Part shown: piece by piece, positions 24,481 through 37,371 of the stretch
How positions within the stretch are numbered: position 1 is the stretch's first letter
How the letters are laid out: every line of letters starts with the position of its first letter
Source of the DNA: Takakia lepidozioides
Lineage: Eukaryota > Streptophyta > Takakiopsida > Takakiales > Takakiaceae
DNA: 64,000 bases
Assembly: GCA_030704615.1 (NCBI GenBank)
Contig: CM060732.1
Location: 72,149,053-72,213,052, forward strand
Direction of reading: 5' to 3'
The notes under the pieces: model-generated
The model's input: the letters and a program-made list of their open reading frames with translations, nothing else
Told to the model about the DNA's origin: nothing
The model's database searches: none
Translations under genes and position numbers: made by a program

Positions 24481-26857
24481 TGTTCTTCACCGTTAGCGTC
24501 AACTTCCGTCAAAATGTGTAGCTTATTTAAATATAACCGGCTTCTTAAGATTCTCAGATTGAAGCTGCTTCAATTATTCCAGGCGTTGTTCTACATTTAT
24601 TTGCATACCACAAGCTGAAGGAGTGTGTGCAGGTGATCTTCTGATTGAGAGCTGAGCATTCAAAATCGACGAGTATTGTCTACTGGAATGCGACATGGAG
24701 AAGTGTCTTGAAGGCATGCAGGATTCGAATGAGAATGCAGGGAATGCACCACTATCGTCTATAATTTGCATCAAAACTCCAGACATGATTGCAAATTATG
24801 TTCACATGAGTGTGAAATCGATCTTTCAAGGGCACTGAGGTTTCGGCGCCGAAATTGGGCCTACCAATCTAGAGAGGTCGGCGTCGGTGCCCCCCACCGC
24901 TCTCAGCAGCCGCCAGAGAGGCGGTGAAGGTGGTTTTGGTCTCGCAAATTTCTAAAAGTTTCCATTGTAGCCTCATCCCTCTCACACTTCCATCAGACCC
25001 CAAGTGCCGCGGACAACCCGGACAGGTTAGGTAGATGGGACAGAAGCGGTGCAGAACTTGCTGGACACCTTCCTCGTACGTGGTTGGTAGGTGGTCCTCC
25101 TAGTGCCGTAGTGGTGGGCGGGTGGTTTGCCTCACATGACATCAATGAACTGCATCGATCATAATAGTCTCATCGTTTTCCTTAACTTCTGGAAAGGCAG
25201 AAGGTTACTTAAAGCTACAACATCTGCTCAAGTTTGAGATGATATATTTGAGAGTCTACAAAAGGTTCGGAGCACGCCAAGCACGAGGTGGACCAATCTT
25301 TTAGTTAGCGATTGTGTGATGAAGAAGCTGTCCATGTGAGGGCCCTTCAAAAAGCTGACTTCAAGGTCAAGTTTCCAATCTTAGCTGGCCCGGTCAGGTT
25401 TTCACCATTGCGGATATTGCCCGCCTCCGTTCCGCCCAAGTATATATACTTGTGAGGATTTCAGCTTATTGTTGAGACAGGAGATCCCTCTTATTTTGTA
25501 GCGTGAGGGGATGGGTGATCTGCGTTCTCACTTTAGCATTGAGCATATATTAGTATCTGTGTGTTGTATCATGGGGGACTGCAGGTTTATGAGAATATTA
25601 GACTAGGCCTCCTTGGACTAATGCAGCGTTCGGTGAGAGACTTTCAAATTAAGATTCTTGATGTCTCCAGCCCTCTACTCAGGAAGCTTCAGCGTCAAGT
25701 TCGTGAAGCAAGAACCTTCCAGCTGGTGGCCTTTGGCCAGGTCGCAAAGCACCATATAAATGGAGTCTAGCCTAGTAGCTCTCAATGTGTTCCTCCATGG
25801 CCTTCGATAGTGGAAGTGATGTTAGGATTCAGCCAACCTGCCCTTTCAGAGCACCAGATGGGAGTACTCCAGGCATGGCGACATTGGCGATTCTCAGTCT
25901 TTGCTTTTGAAGCATGTGGTTGACTGAGAGAAATCAAGCATCAGAGTGACACTCTATCGCGCAATCTCTCTCAGCCAACCATATGCCTTAAAATGGGGAT
26001 AAATGAAGTAAACGTACCTGAGCAGTGGGAGACGATTACAGCTCGCTGCAGGTGCGAGCACGGTACGTTCAATTTCCTTACAGATTCTAACTATATCTCC
26101 GAGGATGGGGAAGAAGGAAAACAAACCTGTAGTGCAATAGAATTGCAGATATGACCTATTCTTTGGAACTGACAAGTCTCATGGCGTGTATGGTATGCAG
26201 GGTAAGTGCAAAGCTTTCACTCTTGCCTGAAGGCGGACCTGGTGCTCAGGTTCGATTGTCCTCATGCATGCAACTTATAGATTTGTAGTATTTGAGAGTC
26301 TGACCTAGCTAGATCCAATCCTCATTTTAGTATGTCAAACAGGTGTGCCAGCAGCCAGATGTTTCCCGATCATCCCTACTTGAAGTCACTTGAAGACAAT
26401 GCCTGAAAACAGCACTAAGTTGGATCCTTGACAGATTTAATGTCCATCAGTCAACCAGGGTTGGGACCAGATTCTCTAGATACACAGTCTAACAAGCAAT
26501 CCTTTCGATCATCGCTCCGCAAAATCGTAATCAATCTTCAAGCATAGAGACGTAGTTTATATGAAGTGCTGAAAGCAAGTCAGCAGATGCATAAGTCTTA
26601 GTCCCTGCACATAGACAAGCCCGCTAGCAGCTCCACTAAATTCGTGACCCTCTCTGCTCTGCAATTTCTGATTTTGCAGGTGCGGAAGTACCATCTTCTC
26701 CGATGTGTTGACCGATGTGCCACGTGCATCATCGGGTTATTTAGAACATTTATGTAGTTAGGGTTGACGTCCACCGAAATAGAAGGCCCGTACCAGGCAG
26801 GTGGCCCCCGCCGCTTTTTTCTTTTGGTGTTGGTTTTGCTTGTTTATCAAAACCCTC
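24481..26857. other. Intergenic, no recognised gene
   Basis: Contains short frames without motifs (24574-24786 -, 25561-25770 +, 25954-26175 -). A GC-rich portion lies at about 24840-25130. No terminal repeats or RNA genes were recognised. Confidence 0.3.
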
Positions 26858-26859
26858 TA

Positions 26860-28359
26860 CAGTCGGACCTGGCTAAGTGTTATGGGTTGGGAGTAGGAAA
26901 ATACCAGTGTTGTGCGGGTTCTGCGTTTTTAAGGAACCCGCCTTGGTCGGGTTTTGGTTTTATTTTTTGAGCTGGGTCCGGATCTAGGTTTTTACAATTT
27001 GGAAAATCCGGGTCCGGGTCCTGGTTTGTCAACACGGACTCGGATTAGGGTCTGGGTAGTTGTTGGGAAATGCTTACTAGCGGGTTCACGGGTTCGGATC
27101 CGGGTCCTAATTAATTGATTAAATAAATTAAAAATAATATTAATTTGGGATAAAAAAATATTTTTGGCTGGAAAAAAATTAAATCCTAATAATAAATTTT
27201 ATTTTAAGAGACATTCCTTCAAAATATACCATGAATATGTATTGCCCCTTTAACACAAGAATTAAAATAGAAGTTTGAGTTCCATTTTCCATTCTTCAAT
27301 GTCAATTCTTTAAACATGTTAAGAATAGTAATATGTCTCAAGGCTCACAGATCACTATAGTATGGATGTGTGGAATCTGGCCTGATAATAATATATGACG
27401 CCTTCTTTGGGAGGTGTAAATTATGGGGCACAACTTTGTGACACCAATTCGTGGATTGAAGGTGGTATGTGGCCATTACCAGATGGCTACACCAAGTTGG
27501 CTGCTATTGAGGCCTATTGTTGCTTGTCCCCTCCACACATATGACAAAACCTACCAAATCTAAGGTGGACCCCGCATGCCCCATCTGAAATTAAGACCCA
27601 GACCTGTAGCCCACGCGTAGCTGGTTTAAGGGGTTATGGACCAGCAGGTCCGGATCGGGTTCCTGGTTTATTTTAAAAATGAACCTGGATCAGGGTCCGA
27701 GTTTTTGGTGATATCACGGATCCGGGTGCGGATCCGGGTAGCCCGGATCCTAACCCGTCAGGTACCCACGGTCAAAAATCCGGACCTGCACAACATTGGA
27801 AAATACGTAACAGAAATAGAGTATTAACAATTTAACAGTTAGAAAGTTTCCATCGACAATCTTAACACTTACAAAATTAATACACATGAAATACCATGTC
27901 ATTAAAATTAACACTTATAACAATAAAAATAAATCAATCGAACAAAATTGCGTTGAGTATCACACCTTACTCAGATGGCTTGACATCAATCTATGCATGT
28001 TGGAAGAATGAATCTACCGTGGTTTGATGAGATTCTCAATGGTCATTAGAAGCTAATGAAGGTATGGTTAGGATTGGTCAGTGGTTTTAGTAAACAAATT
28101 GTGACCACATCGAGAGGATTTGTTTTAGATCAGCTGATATGGATAAATTACTAGCTACTTTTACGCCTTATCATGATCCTAATCCATTATCGTCACCATT
28201 AACACTTACATGGGTCATTTTGATGAAGAAGGGAGTAAAACTTTTATAACACTTAAACACTTAACACTTGCTAGTGTATTTTTCTGCGGGAGTAGAAGTT
28301 TCCATAACAGTTATAGGTTCTTAACACTTATAGAGATAACACTTAGCCAGGTCCGGCTG
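26860..28359. mobile_element. Pogo-like Tc1/mariner element, non-autonomous, TA target duplication
   Basis: The left end starts CAGTCGGACCTGGCTAAG at 26860 and the right end is its inverse, ending CCAGGTCCGGCTG at 28359, with a further GTGTTAT inside both ends. Each end is bordered by the dinucleotide TA (26858-26859 and 28360-28361), the Tc1/mariner target duplication. CAGT...GGACCT ends are typical of the pogo/Fot branch. No intact transposase is present. Without the nested hAT element the length is about 600 bp. Confidence 0.85.
26905..27798. mobile_element. hAT-like non-autonomous element, 894 bp, nested in the pogo-like element
   Basis: The left end starts CAGTGTTGTGC and the right end is GCACAACATTG, imperfect inverted repeats of the hAT CAGTG type. 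The exact 8-bp target duplication GAAAATAC flanks it at 26897-26904 and 27799-27806. Near both ends are many GGATCCGGGT and GGGTCCGGGTC subterminal motifs, as in other hAT elements. No transposase frame is present. Confidence 0.92.
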
Positions 28360-28490
28360 TATAGGAAAGGTTTTGCTCATTTGGATCCTTCTCTTTACTA
28401 CATTGGGAAAGTGTGGAATGGTTAAGTCTAGATTGAGGCACTTGCTTGTAGATAAGGAACCTTCAACAGGTTTTAGTTTCTTTCCACAAG

Positions 28491-28640
28491 GTAGCCCAGT
28501 GGTTGGGTGTTTGTGCCTTGCCTGTGCATAACTTAGGTGATCATGGGTTCAATCCTTTAACATGTGCTTTCAGACCATCCATTGGGCCCTTGATGGCCTG
28601 TGTGTTGAGCAGTAGGCTTTGTAAATTCATTGGACCTTTT
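28491..28640 (+). repeat. SINE family 1 copy, shortened
   Basis: Box A-like TAGCCCAGTGG at 28492-28502 and box B GTTCAATCC at 28547-28555 are spaced as in a tRNA-derived Pol III promoter. The body matches the copies at 21.4 and 63.8 kb. The extreme 5' CACTTGAGC and the TTTATC tail are absent. Confidence 0.85.
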
Positions 28641-28801
28641 GAACCTGGTATTAAGATATATAGAAAGCAAAGTTCGATAAAAAAATATAAGTGCATGTCA
28701 ATCCAAATCAAAGGCAAAACCTTGCGCAAGTGAAGGGCGAAGAGATTTGAATAACCATAAATAATTATGATTATGGTATGGATACTTCATTCCCAGTATG
28801 A

Positions 28802-30498
28802 TTATGGAAGTATAGTCATTGCATCGGACAAGTATTTAAATGAAAGACTCGTCCTTTTGGCAGGAGGGGTTTTCTTTCCATCCTTTAGAAAAACCTCACA
28901 AAGGTAACCGATGTCCAGAACCAGGACGTAGTATCCTGGTCGGCACCCGTTCGGTCCCCAAGGAAGGGAATGCAGATCGTTTGGATTGACAAAAAGGGAA
29001 TAGTCGACTGGAGGGTAATGCATGTTGTCCTGTGGAATAACAGAAGAGTTCATTATTAATTTCAATTTCAGAAATTCCAAAGTAGACAAACGGAAGAATA
29101 GAGTTGAAATCATTACCGTTTTTTGGGGCGGCTGCTGAGATCCCTGGGCAGGCTACTCCTCATCTTTCCCATCTCTACGGCAAACGTTATCGTCCTTCTC
29201 TGTGGCATCAAATGGCAACCTCGACTGTCCAGTGGAGGTAACTTGTATGACCGGCTCAGATTGAGCGACAGTGATTGTTCGATCCACTCTTCTCTTCACC
29301 GTCTCAGTGTCGATGGAGTCGGTCCTCGTGTGTTTGATCTCCTCAGACGTCGTTTCACGAATCTACAGGAAATGAAAGAATCCCACGGATGAGGATTATG
29401 ATGGTCCAAATTGATCCAACAAAATTATCGAATTGAGTAATATCGAAGATGAGACTGAAAGACCAATAATATGAAATAAGAATAAAGCCAATGTTTTACC
29501 CGAATCGGGATCTGTTGTTGGATTACATGCTTGTGGTGCTCTGTCTCTTCTCCCTCCCAACGAGTAGGAGGATTCTTTGACTCATTCCCTGCAGATGGCA
29601 ACGTCCACTGGACAATGGAGGTTACTTGTGGAACCGGATCAGGTGACCTGGACCTCACTGTCAGATCCATGTGTCTCTTCACCGTTTGAGTCTCCTTTGA
29701 GCCTTTTCTTGTGTGCGTCATTTCCTCCGATTGGGATTATTGGATCTACAAGAAAAGTTATCCAAATCAGTTAGTGGTTGTCCACAAAGGTGTGCGAACG
29801 GAAATATGTGTGCGGGTGGAAATATGTTTTATTCGGAAATCCAGAAAAATGGATATGGAAAAAACATTGGGATTATGTATAATTACAATATTGTCATATT
29901 GTATTCAGAAGTGTGTACGAATAAAAATTCACTAATTGTCATTCGTTACCTACATCCAGAACCACTTCCTGGGTGACATTCTGGGATACCAGCTCACGAC
30001 GATTGTTAACGGGATCCGCTGACATAATCAATGGCTCGTCACCTTCCACAGGTGTGAAGCCTTGACTGAGGTTTCAACTAACTCCGTCGATGTCGCTTCT
30101 TGTCCCCCTGGAGAAGCCGGATTCTTATTCGTGCTGTTATCGGAACTGGAGGAAGAGTTGTCCAAATTGTGTACATCTTCTGGTGCAACGCGTTCTTGGG
30201 TATTTGGAGTACTACCTAGATTATCCAACCGGTATTTTTCCTGGCCCTCTCTTTCCCTTTCCCACATTAGCCGTATCTTCCTCTGGTCTCCGTCGACGAT
30301 TTCCATGTTCTAATCTTCATCTTTCTCCTCCTCCTCGTCCTCTTCTTGTTTCTCCTCCATTTCCTCGTCCTGATCCTTGTCGTGTCCTTCTTCAACATCT
30401 TCTTTGTCCACTTCGTCATCCTGCAATGAGTCTACGTCATCTCCGTCTCCTGCGATAGTCTGATTGTCAATCTGGAGCGTCTTGAAATAGGCCTCCAC
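28802..30498 (-). CDS. Unrecognised acidic multi-exon protein with a duplicated exon
   Basis: Successive minus-strand blocks: a very acidic stretch at 30310-30498 (runs of Asp and Glu), then in the same frame after one TAG codon a Ser/Asn-rich segment at 30028-30306, two related exons at about 29425-29721 and 29123-29392, and a final block at 28802-29113 with NMHYPPVDYSLFVNPNDLH and LPWGPNGCRPGYYVLVLD. The two related exons share TQTVKRHMDLTV / TETVKRRVDRTI and QVTS-Q-LP-A patterns, so one arose by duplication. No catalytic motif was recognised. The TAG codon argues for decay or a missed intron. It may belong with the neighbouring minus-strand genes up to 37.9 kb. Confidence 0.4.
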
Positions 30499-30581
30499 CT
30501 TGCTTCTACAAAATTTAACAACAGATGTAAAATGCGTATGCCTTTCTACGTTTGCTACTGTTCCAGGGCGACATCTTCAGA

Positions 30582-33067
30582 GCTGGAATTGCACCACAAC
30601 AAATCAGCAGGATAGGGTGCACCCACATTTTACATGTACATGTCCACAAGGGTATTGTTCATAATGACATTTGGTAAAATTCCATATCTGACAATGTTGC
30701 CATGTTTCCAGAGCTGTCAGGCTTGCACATGCGTCGCAAATGCACAAAAATGTGATGTGGTCAGGCCTCACCCCTTCCCCCATCATTTGATCATAGGTCT
30801 CCAAAGCCTCCATACCACGTCCGGCCTGCTGTGCATACCCTGCAAGCATCGCGTTCCATGACACCACATCTCGTTCAGCCATAGTGTTGAAAACTCCCTT
30901 CGCATCCTTAATGCACCCACATTTGGCATATATGTCACCAGGGCAGGGTTCAGAATGACATCAGGTACAATTCCAGCTTTGACGATGTCACCATGGACCT
31001 CTTTCTGGCCCTCTTGGATGAATCTGGACCCACACTCTATCCCTGCTCCTTCAGCTATCCATGCCTATGCATAAATCATGCATACATCCTTGCCTTGCTG
31101 CTAGCAGCTGACGATGACAGCCTACATTTATTCTAGGAAACACCCAACTCAACTTATCACACTAGTTCATATGCTCAATTGCATCTGCTACTCTCTATAA
31201 TCAGACAGACATTCACCTTCTTGCCTGGATTGTCCCACCATTGACTGGGTAAGAAAAGTATTCATTCCATAGCTTCTCCTCATCTCTGTTACATGTTTCT
31301 GGATGCTTTCCTGTTGTCACATTGGCAGTATCATGTCAAGTCACTCCAAACTATCAAAGATTCACTCAACCAGCTAGCATGCAAAATTCAACATGGAAAT
31401 TTAGGGTCAATTCTGATAAGAAGGAAAAACAGGGTGAAATGTGTTGAAGAAGGTGCCTTCATTCGTAGTGCCTGATTTGTCAGTTCCACCGCTACTGCTG
31501 CAGCTTTCAATTGACCATCTATCCATGCAGGTTGCTAGTAGCTATTGATCCACAGGGAATCATAGGACCTTGAAGTCCGGCCCTCTTCGATGAATCTGGA
31601 CCCACACTCTATCCCTGCTCTTTCAGCTATCCATGCCTCTGCCAAAATCATGCATTCACCCTTGCCTTGCTGCTAGCAGCTGATAATGAAAGCCTCGAAT
31701 TGTTCTAGGAAACACCCAACTCAACTTATCACACTAGTTCCTATGCTCAATTGCATCTTCTACTCTCTGTAATCCAACAGGAATTCACATTTTTGCCTTG
31801 ATTGTCCCACCGTTGACTGGGGTCAGAAAAGTATTCACTACAACAGAACGCTCCCAGGCTTGTACACGCATTGCAAATACAAACAAATGTGATGCGGTTG
31901 GGCTTCAACCCTTCGCACAACATTTGCTCATAGGTCTCCAAAACATTCCTACCAACCCATGCTTGGTAAATCCTGCCAACATTATTTCCACATGATCAAA
32001 GATCGTTGAGGGATTATATTGAACACTTGGTGAGCATAGATGTACACCAAGGGAATGTTCAGAATGACATCTGGTACAATTCCAACTTCGATAATGTCAC
32101 CATGAACCTCTTTGACCATTCCCAGGGCTGCTAAGCTCGCATATGCATATTATAAACACAAATGAACATGACCCGGTCTGCCTTCATCCCTTCCCACATC
32201 ATTTGCTCTTAGGTTTCCAAAGCCTTAATCCCATACCCATGCTGCACATACCTTGCAATCATGGCATTCCAAAACACCACATCTCGTTCAGCCATATTGT
32301 CGAACTCCCCCTTTGCATCAGGCTTGCTGCACCCACATTTGGCATACATGTCCACCAGGGCAGTGTTCATAATGACATCTGGTACAAATTCAGCTTTGAT
32401 GATGTCACCATGAACCTCTTTCCCCTTTCCTAGAGCTCCCAGGCTTACACACACATTGCAAACACAAACAAATGTAAAGTGGTTGGGCTTCTCCCTTTCG
32501 CACATCATTTGGTCATAGTTCTCAAAAGCCTCCATCCACGCTGTAACTGTGCATATCATGCAATCATCGCACTCCATGACACCCACATCTTGTTCAGGCA
32601 TACTGTCAAACACTCCCTTCATACATGTCCACGAGGGTATTGTTAAGAATGACATGTGGTATAATTGCAGCTCTGACAATGTCGCCATGGACCTCTTTGC
32701 CCTTCTCCAGAGCTGCCAGGCTTGCACACACTACAAACTATCAAAGGTTCACTCAACCAGTAACTTACAGAAATTCAACCTGAAAATTTTTGGAACCCAC
32801 AGGCTGCCAGCAGATGTAACAATCTCCTTAGTTCTTTCATGGGGGTTTTTTGTTATTCTACTTTAGGGCCGACTTTGATAAGAGGGGAAAATAGGGTGAA
32901 ATGTGTTGAAGAAGGTTGCCTTCATTAGCAGTGCCTAATTTCAATTGTGTCGCTGCTGCTGCGGCTTCCAGTTCACCATCTACCCATGCAGGTTTCTTGT
33001 AGCAATGGATCCACAGGGAATCATAGGTAATCTTGTGCTTGAAATCCGGCCCTCTTCCAGCAAACAC
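30582..33067 (-). pseudogene. Decayed PPR (pentatricopeptide repeat) gene cluster
   Basis: Minus-strand fragments carry PLS-class PPR repeats: 30604-30882 (MAERDVVSWNAMLAGYAQQ, then MMGEGVRPDHITF), 30890-31010 (KEVHGDIVKAGIVPDVILN), 31747-31941 (MLCEGLKPNRITFVCICNAC) and 32209-32727 (EVHGDIIKAEFVPDVIMNT, ALVDMYAKCGC, MAERDVVFWNAMIARYVQHG). PPR proteins bind organelle RNA and in land plants guide editing and splicing. The repeats are interrupted by frameshifts and by non-PPR spacers that are themselves duplicated. No E or DYW domain was found. At least two related gene copies seem to have decayed here. Confidence 0.8.
31017..31845 (+). repeat. Direct duplication, period about 572 bp
   Basis: The segment 31017-31280 (starting near AATCTGGACCCACACTCTAT) recurs at 31589-31845 with scattered substitutions. 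It lies in the spacer between PPR fragments and indicates that the whole PPR unit was duplicated. Confidence 0.85.
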
Positions 33068-33515
33068 CCCAACCCTAATGATGAGAGGGCAAAATAGACT
33101 GAAACAGGTTGAAGAAAAGGTGCCCTCACCAATTTAGGGCCGATTCTGATAAGAAGAGAAAACAGGGTGAAATGTGTTGAAGAAGGTGCCTTGAGTAGCA
33201 GTGCCAGATTTTATCAATTGTGCCGCTGCTGCGATTTCCACAACTGAACTGGCAGAGATTGAAACGCAGTTTGCTAAGACCAAGCTGACTCTCCCAAGAA
33301 CCTTGTAAACATTAGGAAGAATACCAAATCATAACAAGAGCCAAGAGCACACATTTGCAGGATGGACTAACTTAGAACTTTACATGGTACATTAAGAAAA
33401 TGCCACACCTTGTGATTGCGGTTGTCCCACCATCGTGAAGAAATTCAGGGCCGAGTCTGATGAGAGGTCAAAACAGGCTGAAATAGGTCGAAGAAGAAGG
33501 TGCCTCACCACATTG
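31400..33515 (+). repeat. Repeated spacer block in the PPR cluster
   Basis: A block containing AGGGTGAAATGTGTTGAAGA and a following GGTGCCTT, with a downstream GCTGCTGC stretch, occurs near 31405, 32870 and 33130. Shorter versions lie near 33085 and 33455. In two copies it continues into ATCCACAGGGAATCATAGG. Confidence 0.7.
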
Positions 33516-33881
33516 TCCTCGACCTTGTGTCATGACCCATGGAGGATTTGACTGACCATGAACACAATAGGACACAATAGTCACGTAGTCATTTCAACGA
33601 CTACGTGAAGCCCCATTTGATCCAAAAATACAGGGAAGTCATGGTCAAAGTTAGAAAAACCATGACTACCACGGCTCGATATACCACGATCTGTTGTAGT
33701 GGAACTTCCACTGCCTAGTGGAGGTTAACAAAATGGAAACATTCAGACACAGGTTAAACACGCTATTCCGACAACATAAAAAATACGAGTTAAATCCGGC
33801 AAACTGAAAACACAGACAATTCCAAGATGCAGAATCCACTTACAAGCAGAACGTATATCATTGCCAGTCCTCCGAAAATGT
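33516..33881. other. Spacer with one palindromic site
   Basis: Apart from the palindrome site at 33702-33728 (ACTTCCACTG / CTAGTGGAGGTT), no feature was recognised. Confidence 0.4.
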
Positions 33882-36800
33882 TCACACAAGACATTCCATC
33901 CTTGCCAAAAAAAAAAAAACCAGGTAATCGTAGGTGTCCGCCCTCAGCTCATGAGTGTAAGTCCTGCACTCCTTCTCCTGCGAGGTCAGGTCTACATCTG
34001 GTCCTTGGATAACGGGATTAATTGGGTCCGGCGTTAACAAAACAGTTTGAATGTGATCGTCCGGATTCACCATCTCCTCATCTGTTGCCGGAAATACGTA
34101 GTCGAGGCAGAGGACCGTCCGGGAGAAAATAGTCGTGCAGCTCTTGTAAGGTGATTCAAACTCGCCGGGAATGTAATAACCCTGTAGGATAATAAACGAT
34201 TTTGATCCAGGACCATTCCGGATGTATGACACAAGATTTCCCGATGATTCTTGTGTCGAGAAAAACACAAATGCACTGGACATTAGCTTCTAAGCCACAA
34301 AAGCATCCAGGGTATTGGAGTAGTCTTTTGCCTCAAAGACAACAGAGTCATCATCACAAATTGTATTGACGAACACCATCGATATGTCGTCGAACCGTTT
34401 CTTCGGTGCAAGTCCCAACCGTGATCTGGCATCAGCAAATTTCTGGTTTCCCCCCAGCTGTGTGTAATCGGACCTGAAGCTCGTGCGTAGAATCGCCAGG
34501 GCATTCTGGTTATCCTCGAAGGTCTGCTTGCACGACAAGACATACTTCTTTAAGGCAGCTGTCATTGGCTGCGTCTCCATATTCATCTTCTGTTTGCTTA
34601 CAATGTAGTCGTTCCCGAGCCGATCTCGAAAAATTCAAACTCAGCTTTGTTGAAGTTGTATTTTTTTTGTCACATCACGCCACTCCTGTTTGGTATACGG
34701 TTCCGGGTTCTGTTTGCTCCTCCGAGGCCACCCTAAGACTTCCATTACATTGTCGATAATAAACCATCGCAATTTCATTTGGTCAATATACTCGCTCATT
34801 GTGTTTTCGGATTTGTCCACGCCCTTGAATTTCGTTCCCCGAATGCAAATGTCTCTGTTTAGAATTTTCTCCGCCACTCTTTTCAACTGCCTGCTATTAA
34901 GTCCTTGCAGTTTCGCGATAGCAGTTTTATTCAGCGGTAGCTGTTCACCTTTGCACTGAATCTCGAAAATATCAATAAGCTTCCCTTGATCCCACTGTTT
35001 GAAAACCTCCTCCCACAGGTTCCATACGTGTTCGTCACAAAGAACCAGAACCATGGCCTCCTTCATGCTACTCATCTCCAATATGAGTTGACATGCTTGC
35101 ATAAATTCTTGCGAAAATAATCAGGGCCAAAGTTCGACATTTCATTCGATATTCGATATTAATTTTTGAGATGAAACAATAGTCACAACTATCATGTCAA
35201 TTATAATATACTCCATGTAATGATTCGATTACCAATTCATCTCCGTCCATCTTGTTGTGCCTTGTAATTTGAAGCTCTTTTTGTAGTGTCTCCTGCTTCG
35301 AAATGCGGTGCTCCTCCAAGTCAAATTTGTCCAATCTGTTCATGTTCGCCACCAGGAACAGTTCCAAGAGTGTATATAGAAAATCCTTGAAAAACCCAAT
35401 GAGCATGAAAAGTTTTGGAAGCGTTCTCCGTAACATCACGTTTTCATGATCATATGATGTTTCAAGTATTTTTGCGGCACAATTGCGGAACTGTTACAGG
35501 TGGAGAACATAAATAGATTGGGAAAATAAGAGCTGGACAAGCACCTCATTACCAAACAAGACACATTACAAAAGACCCAATCATGTCGAATTTCCGAATG
35601 CTGAACCATCTTGCTCGTTCATTGTAGCACCCTCCCTTATGAAGCTATGTTTGTAGTGTCTCATGCTTTGTAATGCGGTCTCTGTTTGTCCCATTAAATC
35701 CGAGCTTGAAAATATTTTGGTTCTCTAGCAAAAGGAACACAAAACTCAATGAATCATTTACCTTCCATTGTCTAGTCTCCGACTTTGTTGTGTGATCGTT
35801 GTACTTTTTCGGCCTCCCCCTCAGCTCGAAGAAATTTCGGGCATGTGTAACTTTCTCGGGAAATGTTGTGTCAAATTTTTGCGCCTTATTCGGGTCGTTT
35901 AGGAGCTTAGATAGCTTCACGAGCCTCATCAAATCCTTTGACCATATAATCTTTGAGGGCCAGTCAGTGTAGTACTTCTTAAGATTGTCGTCGTTCACGT
36001 CTTGCACAAGTTCCTGCGAAAGAATTGAATAAGGTCAGAAATGATATCGACCTAACAAACATGTTGTTTAAAGTTCATGAACCTCCACCTGACGAAGAAT
36101 CTGGAATTTTCCACCTCCTTCCAGTTTCGAGGTTTCGAATTAGAAACCTCCATAGGCTTCTCGGGGTTTACGGGAATCAAATAAACTGGATGTTTGGAGT
36201 CGAACACCCGCAGCTGGTAAAGACGCGCTTTGACTTCGTCTTTGTGCTTCACATTTAGGGGCCTGTACACCATATCCGTGGGAGCAAGCTCCATCATGGC
36301 AACTTTGACGTCCTGAGTCGCCTCAAACCCAAAAAGAAACATGTCCTTGTAGTCTTGCTCCAGCCTCTCCAACATCTTCTCACACTTCTCTTTGTCGAAT
36401 ATGTCTGCAGCCCTGGGTTTCTTGTTATCTGTCATAAACGCGGGATCCATCTCCTCTTTTTGTTTCTTCTTTCTCCCTGATGTCCCGGCTTCATTCTCAT
36501 CACCACCGGCGTCAATGGATTTTCGTTTTCCCTTCTTTGGCCTCCCTCTTGAAGCCTCCTCCTCCCGGGTCTTTGCAATCTCCTTACTCTTTAGGTAAAG
36601 CACTTCCAAGAAAATACCCCAAGCCATGCAAATTCCTTCATCTGTAAATTGAGTACCCTCGTCGCAATATGTGAACCCCGCCCTCATGGACTCTCTCATC
36701 ATGGCCTTCCTTAGAATTCGTACCTCCAGTTTGAAGCCAAACATTCTGGGAAATCTACCATCTTCCATCATGAACATTACCAGCATCGGAAATTCCACCT

Positions 36801-37083
36801 CCATCTCCAGCTCTACGTCGACCACATCTGCATATTTGAGCTTGGCGACCTTTGCACCAATCTTGTATTGGAACTGGAACTTATGGTCCGGAGGTGTGCC
36901 AACGGGTACAATGCCCCATTCTGTGATCTCCGGGTTGAGCTCAAAAATTGCCAGGTGATCATTCTTGAAATTCGGAGATTTTCGGGAAACAAAAGAACCA
37001 CAAATAGGTTTGCACATTCCAACAATACAATCCCTGGGGGTGATGTTGCTGTGCACAGAACAAACACCTCTGTCGTCAGACAC
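33882..37083 (-). CDS. Large multi-exon protein of unknown family (weak ParB-like stretch)
   Basis: Minus-strand coding blocks: 36052-37083 (343 residues, the longest), 35645-36007, 35197-35439, 34641-35102, and 34290-34586 joined in frame through one TAG to 33882-34283. The first block has a beta-rich N-terminus, a basic nuclear-localisation-like stretch (RGRPKKGKRKS, then GRKKKQKEE), and near its end YRPLNVKHKDEVKARLYQL with VYLIPVNPEKP. I read that last part as weakly ParB-like (partition-protein nuclease fold). The second block starts after a clear acceptor with QELVQDVNDDN and contains VKLSKLLNDPNKAQKFD. The block at 34641-35102 contains ALVLCDEH-like and WRDVTKK motifs. The family is not established. 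An in-frame stop and diverged splice sites suggest that it is decaying. It is divergent from the DUF7869 gene and may be its partner in one transposon. Confidence 0.4.
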
Positions 37084-37371
37084 ATATCATAACAACCATA
37101 CAAAACTCCCAGGATAGTAACCTCCACTGTCCAGTGGAGGTTCACCACTTCACATGCTCATAGCTGACAGATAAAATAATCCAATTCAGGAGAAAAAAAA
37201 GATAGCACTCATAAGAAGAAAAAAACATTTATTCAGAGAAGGCTCGTCTCGCCATTCAATACATCATGCGGTCTCAAAATTGTTCGAATAACGAATACCC
37301 AATATCTACAAGAACTCGATATTCTTTTTTAAGATGAGGTTCATCTTTTCATTTTCTTATATCTACAATAA

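Noticed and set aside
28492-28565. Possible tRNA gene (box A and box B at tRNA-like spacing)
   Set aside because: It recurs as the head of a longer repeat with a common tail and target duplications, and it does not fold into a convincing cloverleaf by eye. It is a SINE head.
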